From contig CM034297.1 in NCBI GenBank assembly GCA_019925795.1, positions 45,282,683-45,346,682 on the forward strand: a stretch of DNA of 64,000 bases, written 5' to 3'. The translations under genes were made by a program, and so were the position numbers. This stretch comes from Dendrobium chrysotoxum. Taxonomy: Eukaryota; Streptophyta; Magnoliopsida; Asparagales; Orchidaceae. The notes under the pieces are model-generated. The model was not told the DNA's origin and searched no databases. It saw only the letters and a list, made by a program, of their open reading frames with translations. This document shows positions 46,200 to 57,037 of this stretch, one piece after another; within the stretch, counting starts at the first letter, position 1, and the number at the start of each line of letters is the position of its first letter.

Positions 46200-47975
46200 T
46201 TGTTTTGCATTGGGAAAATATAAAATAAATTGGAGTTAAAATTCTTTGGGAAAGTTTTAATTTTTGGAATTTTAGTTTTAAAGTCGAACATATCATTATG
46301 AATGATATATCGCCTCGGAAGGCAAAAATATCATTACATAATGGGTTCACACAATAAAATTGTAAATTTTATCCTGATTATGATTATCAAATTCAAGGAA
46401 GAATCACGTATGACTCCAAAGGATCCAAATGACAGTCAATCAAGTATTTAGCTATAATAATCTAGCTGTAGTATCGTTAATTTCATATTCGAAGTCACGA
46501 TAATAAATGACACATCTTGAGGAAAAATGTATTGTTTATTATCGATCATCCGAATATAAGGATAATGATTATCTTTGATATTGATTTTCCTAAAGAGAAT
46601 TAATTGAATTTTGAAAATTGATCTGGGGTCTTCAAAATATCCTACAAGTGCATGCCTTCGTAGTTAATTACATTGTAGGAAACTTGAGTTTCTAATGAAA
46701 ACTTTCGATTAAAATAATGGTAAAAAATTTTATTTTGACATTTTTAAAGAGTGATATCAAAGGAGAGAGGCTAGAATTTCAACTGGGTTTAGATCAACTT
46801 TTGAACACTTATTTCTAAATGCTAATGGAGGAGAAGTAGGAGGCATTTTGGGATTCTGAAATAATTCAGAAATTCCCCAATCTATACTATATGTTGGGCT
46901 TTAAATTTTGACTTGGAAGAGAAATTTTAATTTGAGTTGTCATTTTATTAAAAAGTTTGGATTATATTTCTAAAGGTAGGGTCTTATGATTTTGAGTTCA
47001 CCCTGAATCCTAAGTCTAATTTGGGCACTAAATAATAGTGTTCCAAACCTAACTAAAGCAGTGCAAATCTTGGCTTACCCCAACCTGGATTAGGGAGCCA
47101 GCTAACCACCTAAGCACTTTAAAACCATGTGTCTAATCTTTTTTAAGAAAGATTGGTGGGCTATTGATTAAGTTTTGAGGAATTGAGTCTGATGTCTAGA
47201 GCATATCCTGATTGGCCCCTTGACTAATGTAGGGTGATTATGCCTCAAAAAATATAATTAAAATTTTATTGACTCTTTAATCTATTTCTAATGTAATGCA
47301 TGTTAGTTGACTATGTATACAAAATTGATATGAAGAAATTTTTCAAAAAAGCTTTAAAATAGATTTTATCCTAGAGATTACATAATATTCCCTCGACAGA
47401 ACTAAATCCTAATAGGTTAGGTGGTCTGCCAGAACTCAAAGGTAGGGAGACTCCTAACAAGGTAGAGAAGATTTTAATGTATTGTATGCAAACTCTTAGT
47501 GATCCCAAGCTTACTTCTTAAATTGTTGGAATTTCTATATGAGGCTAAAAATTTTATTTGATTTGAGTAGAAAAAGTTTTTAAGCATACCCTCACGAGTC
47601 TTCACGCATTTCTAGGCTAAATCAAAAAGAGGCATGCAAGAAACAAATAGAAATGTAGGCAATTTCTATTGCACAAATAATGTAAAAAAATTAATAAATA
47701 ATTAAATAAATTTAATGTCCATATGGAAAGTGCCACTTAATTATAACCTTGGGCCTACAAAAATTAAAAGTGGTCAGGTACCACTGAGAACAACCCGGAT
47801 TCTAATCCTGGAAAAGACGTGAGTTTTAGAATGGGATATTCTCTATGTCTTCACTCCTTTGTCTTTTTGTGAGCTCCTTGGATTCATTGAGTCCATGTAT
47901 CCAAATGAAAAGAATTCCTCCCCGAAGGGTTTCTTTCCTCTTTAGATTCAAAATCAACCTAACTTAAAATTAATT
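46200..47975 (-). repeat. T2 3' LTR, 5'-truncated by a deletion
   Basis: Minus-strand sequence collinear with T1 8380-9900 (landmarks listed for the T1 LTR). The LTR start is absent: integrase coding joins LTR interior directly at about 47960-47985. Confidence 0.8.
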
Positions 47976-47984
47976 TCATCTTAG

Positions 47985-48245
47985 GACCTAATTGATGAGC
48001 ACCACACAGTCTGGCATGGACCTCATTGATGATTTCTAGGGCCTCTCATTCATCTAAACAATATAGCCACATCTGATCGAATGATCAATGGTGTAGAATA
48101 TCATTCGCAAGTGCATATGAGAAGGGACATTTTTTGATTTGATTGGCAAGGGATTTATCTTGAGGGAGCTTGCCTCCTTGAAGGAATTTGATTAACAGTT
48201 ATCTCCAATTTCCATCCTCATCGATCATTGAAGAGATAGATAGGA
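47985..48245 (-). pseudogene. T2 integrase N-terminal remnant
   Basis: Start of the gypsy integrase, normally the HHCC zinc-binding domain that helps assemble the intasome. The minus strand reads LPQDKSLANQIKKCPFSYAL, a CLDE block, then NEVHARLCGAHQLGPKMKLI, which matches the Tat EVHxGxCGxHxxGxKM signature with both zinc-binding histidines. Three stops interrupt it. The paired cysteines, catalytic DDE core and C-terminus are gone, because a deletion fuses this point to the 3' LTR. Confidence 0.82.
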
Positions 48246-48246
48246 C

Positions 48247-48620
48247 CTAGAGAGATTTCTCATTAATGAGCTCTAAATCTTTAGGATATAGGACCTGAAG
48301 ATCCTGAATCTCTATAAGAATGTAGTCTTCTTCTTGACAGGCAAAGTCTTTTACAAGATTTGCTAAGGCACCCACCGCACAATTACTTTCACGAGAGATT
48401 CTGTACACAGTTAAAATAAGAATATGCTCAAGCAAGTGACTGGTGTGCTCATGGTACTTAAGAAGTTTTGTATTGAAAACCTTATAGGTTCCTTCAATTT
48501 GGTTAATCATCAGCTGAGAATCACCAAAGATTTTAATTTCTTTTAAATCCATCAGTATTATAAGTTCCAACCTAGTTATCAAAACTTCATACTCAGCCTC
48601 ATTATTCGTGCAAGGCTCTC
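48247..48620 (-). pseudogene. T2 archaeal-type RNase H (second RNase H domain)
   Basis: The extra RNase H domain that marks Tat/Ogre-type gypsy elements, thought to cleave RNA in RNA-DNA hybrids during reverse transcription. 48582-48247 encodes LELIILMDLKEIKIFGDSQL (a catalytic D in the FGDS motif), MINQIEGTYKV, YHEHTSHLLEH and ISRESNCAVGALANL, where the usual N-x-x-A-D-A-L-A has lost its aspartate (VGALA). Just upstream a NEAEYEVLI reading supplies the conserved glutamate. The D-to-G change and a fragmentary upstream frame suggest inactivity. Confidence 0.85.
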
Positions 48621-48639
48621 AGAAGTGATAGGAAAAGTG

Positions 48640-50300
48640 CATCATTTCTTTTTTTGGTGTTATGAAAGTCAAGCTAATTCTTGATTTTTTGGGAATAGTA
48701 CATTTTTATATTTTACCATGCTAGGAGGACACCACACCATCAAAATATAATTCTTAGACACAATTGTTAAATTCCTTTAAACTCATGATTTGTTTATCAG
48801 GTAAATCATCATTTATAGGAGAATCTGCCGGCAGTGGGTGTGCTGTAAAGAAGTCAGCAATGGCCAATCCTTTTACAGTACGCAAGAGAATGAAAGTTAT
48901 CTCAAATTGAAGCAATATTATAAACCATCGTGCTAGATGCCCTAACGATGTTGGTCAGGTCATGAGGTATTGCAACGAGTTGAATTTTAAGATCAAACTT
49001 ACCTGGTGAGAAAGAATGTAATGCCATAGCTTTTGGGTTGTAAAAACTAAATCTAGACAATGTTTCACGATCGAAGGATATCGAATTTCCATAGGGAGGA
49101 GTCTTCAACTTAGTAGTAGAGGGCGTTCTCTTTCCCCTCATTATTAAATTGAGCCAGCAAGGCACTAAGGGACTCGTCCAAATCTATATTGTAGAGGATA
49201 AGAGTTTTTCCCAGTATAGGGGCTATTAACACTGGTAGATTTTTAAGATATTGCTTAATATTTTGAAAGGCACTTTGACAAATCTCATCCTATATAAATT
49301 TAACATCCTTTTTTGTATAGGACAGAGAAGGGATGACATCTTTTGGATAGATTAGAAATGAATATTCTAATATATGTTAGTCTACCCTAAAGAGATCTTT
49401 ATTGAGTAAGGCTCTTAAGGGGTGGCATATTTTTGATCTTAGTAGGATCAATTTCAATTCCCTGGTGCCTCACTATGAAGCCCAAGAATTTTTCTAAGGT
49501 GATGCCGATGGCACATTTTAAGGGGTTCATTTTAAGTTTGTAATGGCGCAATTGCTCTATAATAATTCTTAAATTATATAGATGAGCCTCTTTGACTTTA
49601 CTCTTGATTACCAAATTGTTGATGTAGTATTCAACTTGATTGTGGACTTAGTCATCAAAGATTTGCGGTGGTAAGTTGCACCAGCATTTTTGAGACCAAA
49701 TGGCATCACTTTATAAAAAAAGATACCTATTAGGTTCTGAATACAATGTTTCTCTCATCTTCTGAGGCTATCTTGATTTGGTTGTAACCAAATGAGCCAT
49801 CCATAAAGGAGAAAATGGCATACGAAGAGGTAGTATCCACCATGAGTTTGGATATGGGTAAAGAAAATTCATCCTTAGGATATACCTTATTCTAATCCCT
49901 ATAGTCGACGCAAATTTGAATTTGACCATTTTCTTTTGAACTGGCACGACACTGGCTACCTAAGAGGGATATTGTTCCTCTCGAATAAATCCAGCCTCAA
50001 CCAATTTCTTGATTTCAAAAATAACTTACTGCTTGATTTCTAAATGCATGTATCTAGGAGCTTGTTTAACATGAATGACATTGTACCAGATTTCAAGTTT
50101 ATGGACTGCTACATTAGTGAACAAGCATGACATTTCATCGTATAATTAGGCAAGGCAGACCCTAAACTTAGAGAGAAGTTGAATTAGATCCTTAGACTCA
50201 TCCTCGCTCAATAAAGAGTGTATGAAAGTGGGGTGAGGTTCATCCTCTAGTTCAAGGTTAATTTCTTTTTATTCTTAAACTGTCGATTTAATCTCTTCTT
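48640..50300 (-). pseudogene. T2 reverse transcriptase and RNase H, decayed
   Basis: Minus-strand order: KEINLELEDEPHPTFIHSLL (about 50265-50210), the YRD block with the SLPISKLMVDTTSS reading (about 49900-49835), FSFMDGSFGYNQIKIASEDE (about 49820-49760), then 49614-49399 with LRHYKLKMNPLKCAIGITLE, KFLGFIVRHQGIEIDPTKI. RNase H fragments follow to about 48640, including the small frame 49165-48902. Stops and frameshifts are numerous. The text is closer to intact Tat RT than T1 is in several blocks (for example MDGSFGYNQIKIA). Confidence 0.8.
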
Positions 50301-51434
50301 CAAATTTGGGGGGTGCATCCTGAGCCTAAAGCTCATCGAGATCATCTGAAGTTTCTAAATAAAGTCTATCAAGGGGATCGATGATTTCCATAGGGACATT
50401 CTTAGATTCATAATGGTTAATTATCATGAGACAATATTCATCATCGTTAAATGAACTAATGGTACCGAAGATGATACCACTGGTTAAATTCCTCTTATTT
50501 TTATATGACAGAGACTCTTATGGTATCAAGCTTGACTCTTGGTCCTTTGACCTAGCATGAGACCTCTAGAAATATAGTTTTTAACACACACAGAAAACTA
50601 GCCAAGTGGTAATTCCATTAATTCATTAAAATCTGCCTTCTCAAGGAGTACATCATCTTCCTTTCCTTAGGAGGAGGAGCCAGGGAAAAACTCTTGGACT
50701 TCAACATCTAAATTGGGAGAGTCCTTAATCACTAACCCTACAACCCTGCCAGCAGATAGTGGTGTTTAGATTAAGGCTTCGATTCTCCCACTGAGCTTTT
50801 TGTACATAGTTAATTCAGGCTTATCATTTTAAACTTTTGGGGCATCGCCCGCTAGGTCACTATCCTGTTCTAAAGTGATCAAATTTTGGAAGAGGATTAA
50901 TTTTTTGATAATCAAAAAGAACTTTTGCACCCCATACTTTTGGTTCCTTATCAAAACTTGATTCCAAATCAATATACATCGAGGGTATTCTTCTTTCAAA
51001 TGAAACAAGACCTCAACTATGTGCTCTTTGGGCCATCCTCCTACCACTTTATGGTAAAATGTTTGGAGGCCTAAGATCACACCATCGACATCATCTTCAT
51101 TGTCTGATTGTTCTATTTTTTTACTTTCATCTTTTTCTCCTTTTAATTTTTAATTTTCTCTTGAACTTTGCTCATTTGATTTCTCCTCTTTAATCTTGAT
51201 CTCGACTCTAGGACTGGCAGAGGACCCTTTAAGTGTGTAGTATGTAGCATCCTTATAAATCTCGATCTCATGAATGATAATGGTTATAAATCACCCTCAA
51301 TCATGTAATCAATACCATCTCATTAGTACTTGACGCACTAGTGTAGGGTAGATGGAACCATCCTACATTCATGGATCTACGGCATACATAGGAGTGCGTT
51401 GAAGGACATCGCCAAATTGATTATGTGAAACTTC
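50301..51434 (-). pseudogene. T2 protease-RT linker
   Basis: Linker corresponding to T1 14850-15985. The clearest part, 51080-50829, contains ILGLQTFYHKVVGGWPKEHI and a SDLAGDAPK end, aligning with T1 15210-15480. A Glu/Lys-rich low-complexity section (about 51110-51190) parallels T1 15100-15180. At 51434 it is interrupted by S2. Confidence 0.72.
51430..51434. other. Target-site duplication of S2, left copy (ACTTC)
   Basis: ACTTC here and at 62023-62027 flank S2. Removing S2 and one copy restores collinearity with T1 near 14840-14880 (GAAAAATTTCATATAATTG in T1). Confidence 0.9.
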
Positions 51435-53195
51435 TGAAAGTACGAGATGCGCCAAGATGGGGGGTGAATTAGTATTTTAAAAATTTAAACCTATCAGGAG
51501 TTCTAATTTTTTTTTTATATTTTTAAAATAGCAACTTAAAAAGTATAATGCAGAAGCTAGTAGTTCGTTCACAACAATGATATTGGTGACACAATTGCAA
51601 ATTTTATAATATAAGATCAAGATCAAATTTTTCACCAAGTAATTAAAACATTAAAAAAAATGCATGAAAAGTAAAGATCGATAAAAACTGAAAAAGCACA
51701 CCAGAGATTTTTATAGTGGTTCGGTCACTTGACCTATGTCCACTCATCGGAGTCCTCCACTCTGGATTTGCACTACTAAAAGTTGACTCTCATTTTGCTC
51801 CCACAACTAGGCGGAGAATCCTTTACAAGACTCCCTTTCACTTCCCCCAGTGTGGCGGAATACTAGATGCTATGTCACCCTCCCGGTGACGGCAACGAAC
51901 CTTCTCCTTTTTCTGCCTTCTGTTGATCTTGAAGCCTCTCTTCCCTAGAGAACTTTCCCAAGACACCCCAAAGCCACAAGAGGAGCAAAGCATGCAGCTA
52001 TCTTGGATCCACCATGTGATCCCCTCACACTCCTTCTCCCTCATGCTAAAGCTCACATTCACCTTCCTCTCACAAGTCCTGGATCTCTCCAAAGAAAGCT
52101 TCTCTCTCAAGAGTCCCTTTCTCTCTCAATGCCTCTCACAGTAGCATGACAGACCAACAACAACTTTAATTAAAAAATTAAAGTCCTTTTAAATCAGGCT
52201 TCAGAAAACCCTAAAAGTTTCAACTTTTTCTTCTCTGTTCATACAGTATGATATAACATCGTACAGTACGATCAGTTCAAAGATAGCTTCGTCCAGTACG
52301 AGCACAGATGAACAGTTCATAAATTGTATGAATATCGTACTTTATGATCCAGAGATCATACATGATGATCATGTTATTTTCAACTGTTCGTACAGGATGA
52401 TCTATGAGATGACCTCTAGGACGAGGAAGTTCGTCTCTGACTATCGTCCAGTACTACACTATTCATAAAGTATGATTAGTTCATTTTTAGGATATCGTTC
52501 GGGATGAATAGAACAAAAATCTTGGTTTCATCTGGTATGATCAACGGGATGAATGAAATCATCTCTAACTATCATACAATATGATATACATCGTACATTA
52601 CGATCGAATTTAAATAAGAAACCAAAATTTTATTTCCTGGATATAGGAGATAATTTTGGTAAGTTTTCAAATAATCGTACAGTACGATATATATCATATA
52701 GTACGAGTAGTTCAGAATATCAAAATTATAAACTTACCAAACTTATTCTGACGGCTAGGGTTTTTGAATTGAACCTCATCATATAGTACGATCGGGTTAT
52801 AGAACTAATCATCCAGGATTAGCCGTTAGCCTGAGTATTAATGACTCATCGTACAGTACGATTAAAAATTGTATAGTACGATCAGTGTTTTTTTTTAAAA
52901 AATTAACATAAAAAAAATCTCCCTCTGTATGTGTGCATGGTTGCTCCTTTTATATACATGCTTTTGTGGCAGACTCAAGAAAATAAAAAGAAAGAAAATA
53001 AAAATTTAAGTTTTTGAATATCCTATTCTACCCAGTTTGAGTCTCCAACAATCTTGAGTGGTGTGTATCTGACCTGAAATGTTAGTGCTCATAGACAAAG
53101 ATAAATATTTATAATCTTTAAGAAAGTCCATATAAATTCAGTAAGTATTAGTTGTCACCATCAAAATCAAGTGCTCGGGATCTTGGATTTCAATA
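51435..53195 (-). repeat. 3' LTR of S2
   Basis: The inner end reads ...GGATTTCAATA on the plus strand (the outer-end consensus in the 5' LTR is TTCAACA). 1761 bp. It is about 87 bp shorter than the 5' LTR: it lacks CTCCTGGAGAAGGCAGAGTA near 51917 and one palindrome unit near 52590. A TATA box (TATATAAAAGG on the minus strand) lies at 52944-52957. Confidence 0.92.
52238..52885. repeat. Palindrome array in the S2 3' LTR
   Basis: Copies and variants of ATCGTACAGTACGAT in pairs, for example 52238/52258, 52334/52355 and 52571/52590. Offsets are 19-21 bp. Many copies are degraded by C-to-T or G-to-A changes at the CpGs. Confidence 0.88.
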
Positions 53196-53196
53196 A

Positions 53197-53210
53197 TCTC
53201 CCCCTTTTTT
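53197..53210 (-). other. Polypurine tract of S2 (primary)
   Basis: The minus strand reads AAAAAAGGGGGAGA directly ahead of the 3' LTR. Confidence 0.88.
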
Positions 53211-53400
53211 ATGGTGTCAAATAATATTTTTTGATGGCCACAATTGTTATGTCTTCCTTAGCTCCCTCTTAGTAGGATAATTAATTGTAAAATAGGAGGA
53301 AAGAGATTTTTTTTGTTATTTATAAAAATAGAACGAGTATAACAAGAACAATAGTTAAAATTAATATTAAGGATATAACAACACAGACAACACAGAAACT

Positions 53401-53413
53401 TCTCCCCTTTTTG
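53401..53413 (-). other. Second polypurine tract of S2
   Basis: The minus strand reads TCAAAAAGGGGAGA about 200 bp upstream of the primary tract, in a similar TGTCAAAAA context. Repeated polypurine tracts are a known Sirevirus feature. Confidence 0.7.
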
Positions 53414-53529
53414 ACAGCAACAAAAAGGGAAGAGCAGTAAGTACAAACAAGAATAAAAAAATTACAGATAAAAACTAAGAGCTATAAAATCAAACACAGA
53501 TACAAGCAACTAACAGAAGTAAGCACGAA

Positions 53530-54613
53530 AGCATTCAATAATCAGGATCCTGATCTGGAGGTGGTGGAACCACTTAAAAGTACTGATGGAGGGACGCAAA
53601 CTGGTGATCGATGGAGGTGAAGTGTTCCCCAAACCATTTCATGTCACTTTCATGTTGTTGATGTTGTTGAGTAATGTGGGAATCCAGTCTAGTTTCTAAA
53701 TGATCAAGGCATTGAATAATGTCATTGTGAGGGTAGGCAGGATAGGCAGGTCAGGCAGGTGTATTAGTGGTGGTGGAGGTGCGTCGGCAGGAGCAGTAGC
53801 CTCTTCTTCATCCAAATCGGCATCAGCGTGAGCATCCCCCTGATGGAATAGAATACGAAAAGAGGCTTCTAAATAAAAGATAGGATGATTGTCTCGAGGC
53901 AGAGGATAATGAAGTTGATATTTTTCATCTATGATGTAGCCTATGACATGTCCTAAGGCAAGATTTAGTTTTCTTCGGGCACTAGGATATCGGAAAGCAG
54001 ACAAGGTATGAATATAATCAAAGATCATTTGAGCTTCATTAAATTTGGTGCCTGACATGATTAAGTAAGTGACCACTGATAGAAGTGGGGTAATGTGTAT
54101 GCAGTCTCTAGCTTTGGGTATTATGGATGTGTGAAGAACATACTGGATAACGCATGCATTTTGATTAAGAGTTTGGACCAATGGTAGGTGTTGATTGAAG
54201 GGTATATTTCTAAGTAGCATGTTGACTGAGGTCCAATCATAATCATGAGTGAGTAGAGATTGGGGATGAGGGCCTTCAGTAGATAGGCCAATGTGTTCTG
54301 TTATGTCATTTACAGTGATGACGACATGTTGTTTACAGACATAGGAGATAAATGTGGTATAATCTAGGCCGATTTTAAGATTTGCTAGAAATTCAAGGAG
54401 AAGTTCGGAGTGGAAGGGAAAAGTGAGTGTCAAAAAAAATTGAAGAGTGGTGGAGGTGAAAAGATTCATCACCTCAAAGTTTAGAGCAGCTTGATTTAAT
54501 ATACGAGATGGGGTGATTTTAGCTTCTTTTAATTTGTTGTACACTTTCTCATCAGCAACAGAGAGAAAGCGATCATCGAACCATCGAGAGGATGAAGAAC
54601 TCCCCACGATCAT
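53530..54613 (-). CDS. Extra ORF of S2 downstream of pol (plant-transposon-type domain), C-terminus frameshifted
   Basis: A 305-codon frame (54613-53696), the longest in the window. It starts with a Ser-rich leader and RWFDDRFLSVADEKVYNKL, continues through LLEFLANLKIGLDYTTF, VVITVNDITEHIGLSTEG and an alpha-helical middle, and ends in an acidic/proline stretch. The layout resembles the 'putative plant transposon protein' domain found in the third ORF of plant retrotransposons. I see no signal peptide, and hydrophobic stretches are modest, so an envelope role is not supported. After about 53740 a different frame encodes CLDHLETRLDSHITQQHQQH to FASLHQYF, a coiled-coil tail, so an indel there cuts the protein short. 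Function unknown; ancestral length about 360 residues. Confidence 0.75.
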
Positions 54614-54733
54614 TCAGCCTCGCTTGCTTCCACCAGACATTGATCAGGAAATGGGTGAAGAGATTGAGGAGTTATGAGAAGAGTGAGTGAGATTGATCAG
54701 AAAATCCCTTCAATTTATAGAATTTTTAGAATT

Positions 54734-55188
54734 ATCATACAGTACGATGTTGAATCGTACAGTATGATATGCACAATAATTCATCTGGATGACTTTTCAG
54801 AAAAAGAGAGTCAAATCATACAGTACGATCAGAATCATATTGGATGAATGTGAGTGAGAGGTCGTTCATCCTGAGGAGTCGTTTGAACGACTTTTGACGA
54901 AATTGATCATACAGTACGAACAGGTGTTCGTACAGTCTGAACGGCAATTATTTTCATACCGATCGAGTTTATATTTGTCCCAATCCAGATTGACACATGG
55001 ATCATACAGTACGATGGGTGGTTCATATAGTATGATGACCAATAATGTGTATCGTACAGTACAAGTGGTTCTTCGTACAATATGATATGTATAAGACAGG
55101 ATAGATCTGGACCATGGATGGAGTGGAATGCTGCGATTTGTGTATTTGGGATAATCATACAGTACAATATTGAATCGTACGGTATGAT
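54734..55188. repeat. Six-pair palindrome array directly upstream of the S2 extra ORF
   Basis: Pairs begin at 54734/54754, 54815/54834, 54906/54927, 55001/55022, 55051/55072 and 55154/55174, offsets 19-21 bp. Consensus ATCrTACAGTACGAT, with TTCG...GAA variants. It fills the space between the RNase H end (about 55340) and the extra ORF start (54613). It uses the same motif as the LTRs, although this is internal sequence. Confidence 0.9.
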
Positions 55189-55334
55189 GTGCAGAGAAAT
55201 TCAAGGTTTGGGCATCAGCAAGGTGAATGTGAGAGGATCAGGAAAGCCCCCTTTTTTTATTAAAAAAAAATACTAAACACACAAATTTTTTTTTTAAAAT
55301 TTTGTTTGTTATTTTTTTTAATTTTTTTTAAGCT

Positions 55335-56146
55335 TGAATGTCTATGACACCTAATTTTTTTCTCAAGGTACTAAAGGTGTCATAAGCTAATGATTTTATG
55401 AAAATATCAGTCAATTGATCTCCAGTAGCAATGTGGTGCAGTTCAATATCTCCTTTGGCTACATGATCTCTTATGAAGTGATGTCTAATGTCTATATGCT
55501 TTGTTTGTGAGTGCTGAATTAGATTTTAAGATATGCAAATAACACTATTGTTGTCACATATTATTGTGATGGTTCCTACCGGTAGTCCAAGATCTAAAAG
55601 TTATTATTTTAACCAAAGGACTTGTGCAACACAGCTTTCTACTGCTATATATTCTGCTTCAGCTGTTGAGAGGGCTACCGAATTCTATTTTCTACTGGAC
55701 CATGAAACTAATGATTGTCCAATGAATTGACAGGTATCGGAGGTGCTTTTTCTATCTACCCTACATCCTGTAATGTCTGAATCTGAGTACCCTAAGATTT
55801 CAAACGTATAGCTGTGTCTAGGATACCAAATTCCTAAGTTTGGGGTGCCTAGTAGATATCTAAGAATTCTTTTGACAGCAGTCATGTTAGATTCTTTTGG
55901 GTCAACTGGAAAATGAGCACAGAGACACACACTAAATATTATATCCGGTCTACTGGAAGTTAAGTAGAGAAGTGATCCAATTATTCTCCTATACTTCTTC
56001 TGATCTACTGACTTTTCACTTGAATCTTTATATAATTGAATGTTAGAGCTCATGGGAGTATTCATGGTCTTAGCATTTTCCATTTCATACTTTTTAAGAA
56101 TATCCTTGATGTACTTAGATTGGCTAAGGAATGTTCCACCTTCCAT
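55335..56146 (-). pseudogene. S2 RT C-terminus and RNase H
   Basis: Removes RNA from RNA-DNA hybrids during cDNA synthesis. 56146-55685 carries the RT connection (GGTFLSQSKYIKDILKKYEM, NTPMSS, YRRIIGSLLYLTSSRPDIIF) and RNase H start (GYSDSDITGCRVDRKSTSDT, first catalytic D in YSDSD). After a stop at about 55685 the same domain continues (VALSTAEAEYIAV, ICDNNSVICIS, TKHIDIRHHFIRDHV, LTDIFIKSL) to about 55335. Two to three stops interrupt otherwise full-length sequence. Confidence 0.88.
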
Positions 56147-56149
56147 CTA

Positions 56150-56989
56150 TCTTACACTAAACCCAAGGAAGTAATTAAGTTTTCCCATCATACTCATTTC
56201 AAACTCATCACTCATTATTTTTGAAAATTCATCACATAAGGTTTTCTCTGAAGATCTGAACAGGATGTCATCTACATAAATCTGAACAATGAGTATCTCT
56301 TCTCCTACCTTTTTCAAGAATAAGGTGGTGTCTACACTACCCTTAATAAAACCTCTATCTAGAAGGAATGTACTAAGTCTTTCATACCAGGCTCTTGGTG
56401 CTTACTTTAATCTATATAGTGTCTTTTTCAACTTAAACACATGATTTGGAAATTGTGAGTTTTCAAATCCTGGGGGTTGTTCAATATAGATATCCTCTTT
56501 GATTATCCCATTTAGGAAAGCACTCTTAACATCCATTTGATATAATTTGAAACCGTTGAAGCAAGCAAAAGCTAAGAGTACTCTAATGGCTTCAAGTCTA
56601 GCCACAGGTGCAAAGGTTTCTTCAAAATCTATTCCCTCAATTTGGTTGTACCCCTTTGCTACTAATCTAGCCTTGTTTCTCACTACTATGCCAGAGTCAT
56701 TCATCTTATTTTTAAAGACCCACTTAGTTCCAACCACACTTTGTTCTTTAGGTCTCTTGACTAATTCTCATACATTATTCCTAACAAATTGGTTTAACTC
56801 TTCTTACATTGCTAGGATCCAGAATTCATCTCCTAAGGCTTGATCTATATTTGTGGGTTCAATCATAGATATAAATGCAGAATGACTAACCTCTTTCTTA
56901 AGTCCATGCCTAATTTTTACACCTTCTGATGGGTCTCCTAAGATCAGTTCTTTAGGATGACTAGAAGAATATTTCCAATCTCTAGGCAA
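56150..56989 (-). pseudogene. S2 reverse transcriptase
   Basis: Copia reverse transcriptase. Order: LGDPSEGVKIRHGLKKEVSH (pre-RT segment, 56989-56804), GTKWVFKNKMNDSGIVVRNK, ARLVAKGYNQIEGIDFEETF, APVARLEAIR, LYQMDVKSAFLNGIIKEDIY, EQPPGFEN, VFKLKKTLYRLK (56737-56402). The catalytic YVDD is intact at 56267-56278. A stop replaces the residue after LYRLK (about 56402) and another lies between 56804 and 56737. Motif completeness suggests loss of function is recent relative to T1/T2. Confidence 0.9.
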
Positions 56990-57037
56990 TTGCTCCTGAG
57001 GTTCTGCTCTAGTCTCTACGGTAATGGTTTCTACTCC

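Larger units (their letters stand above)
46200..51434 (-). mobile_element. Tat-lineage gypsy element T2, 3' half (pol and 3' LTR)
   Basis: On the minus strand from 51434 to about 46200: protease-RT linker, RT/RNase H, archaeal-type RNase H, integrase N-terminus, and LTR. It is the continuation of 62023-64000. The S2 insertion between them is flanked by ACTTC on both sides, and T1 (about 14850) shows the uninterrupted sequence across the join. It is the same family as T1, in opposite orientation. Confidence 0.87.

Noticed and set aside
53530..54613. Envelope gene in S2, suggested by the extra ORF after pol
   Set aside because: No signal peptide, no clear transmembrane anchor or fusion-like segment can be seen. 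The text fits a plant-transposon-type domain better.
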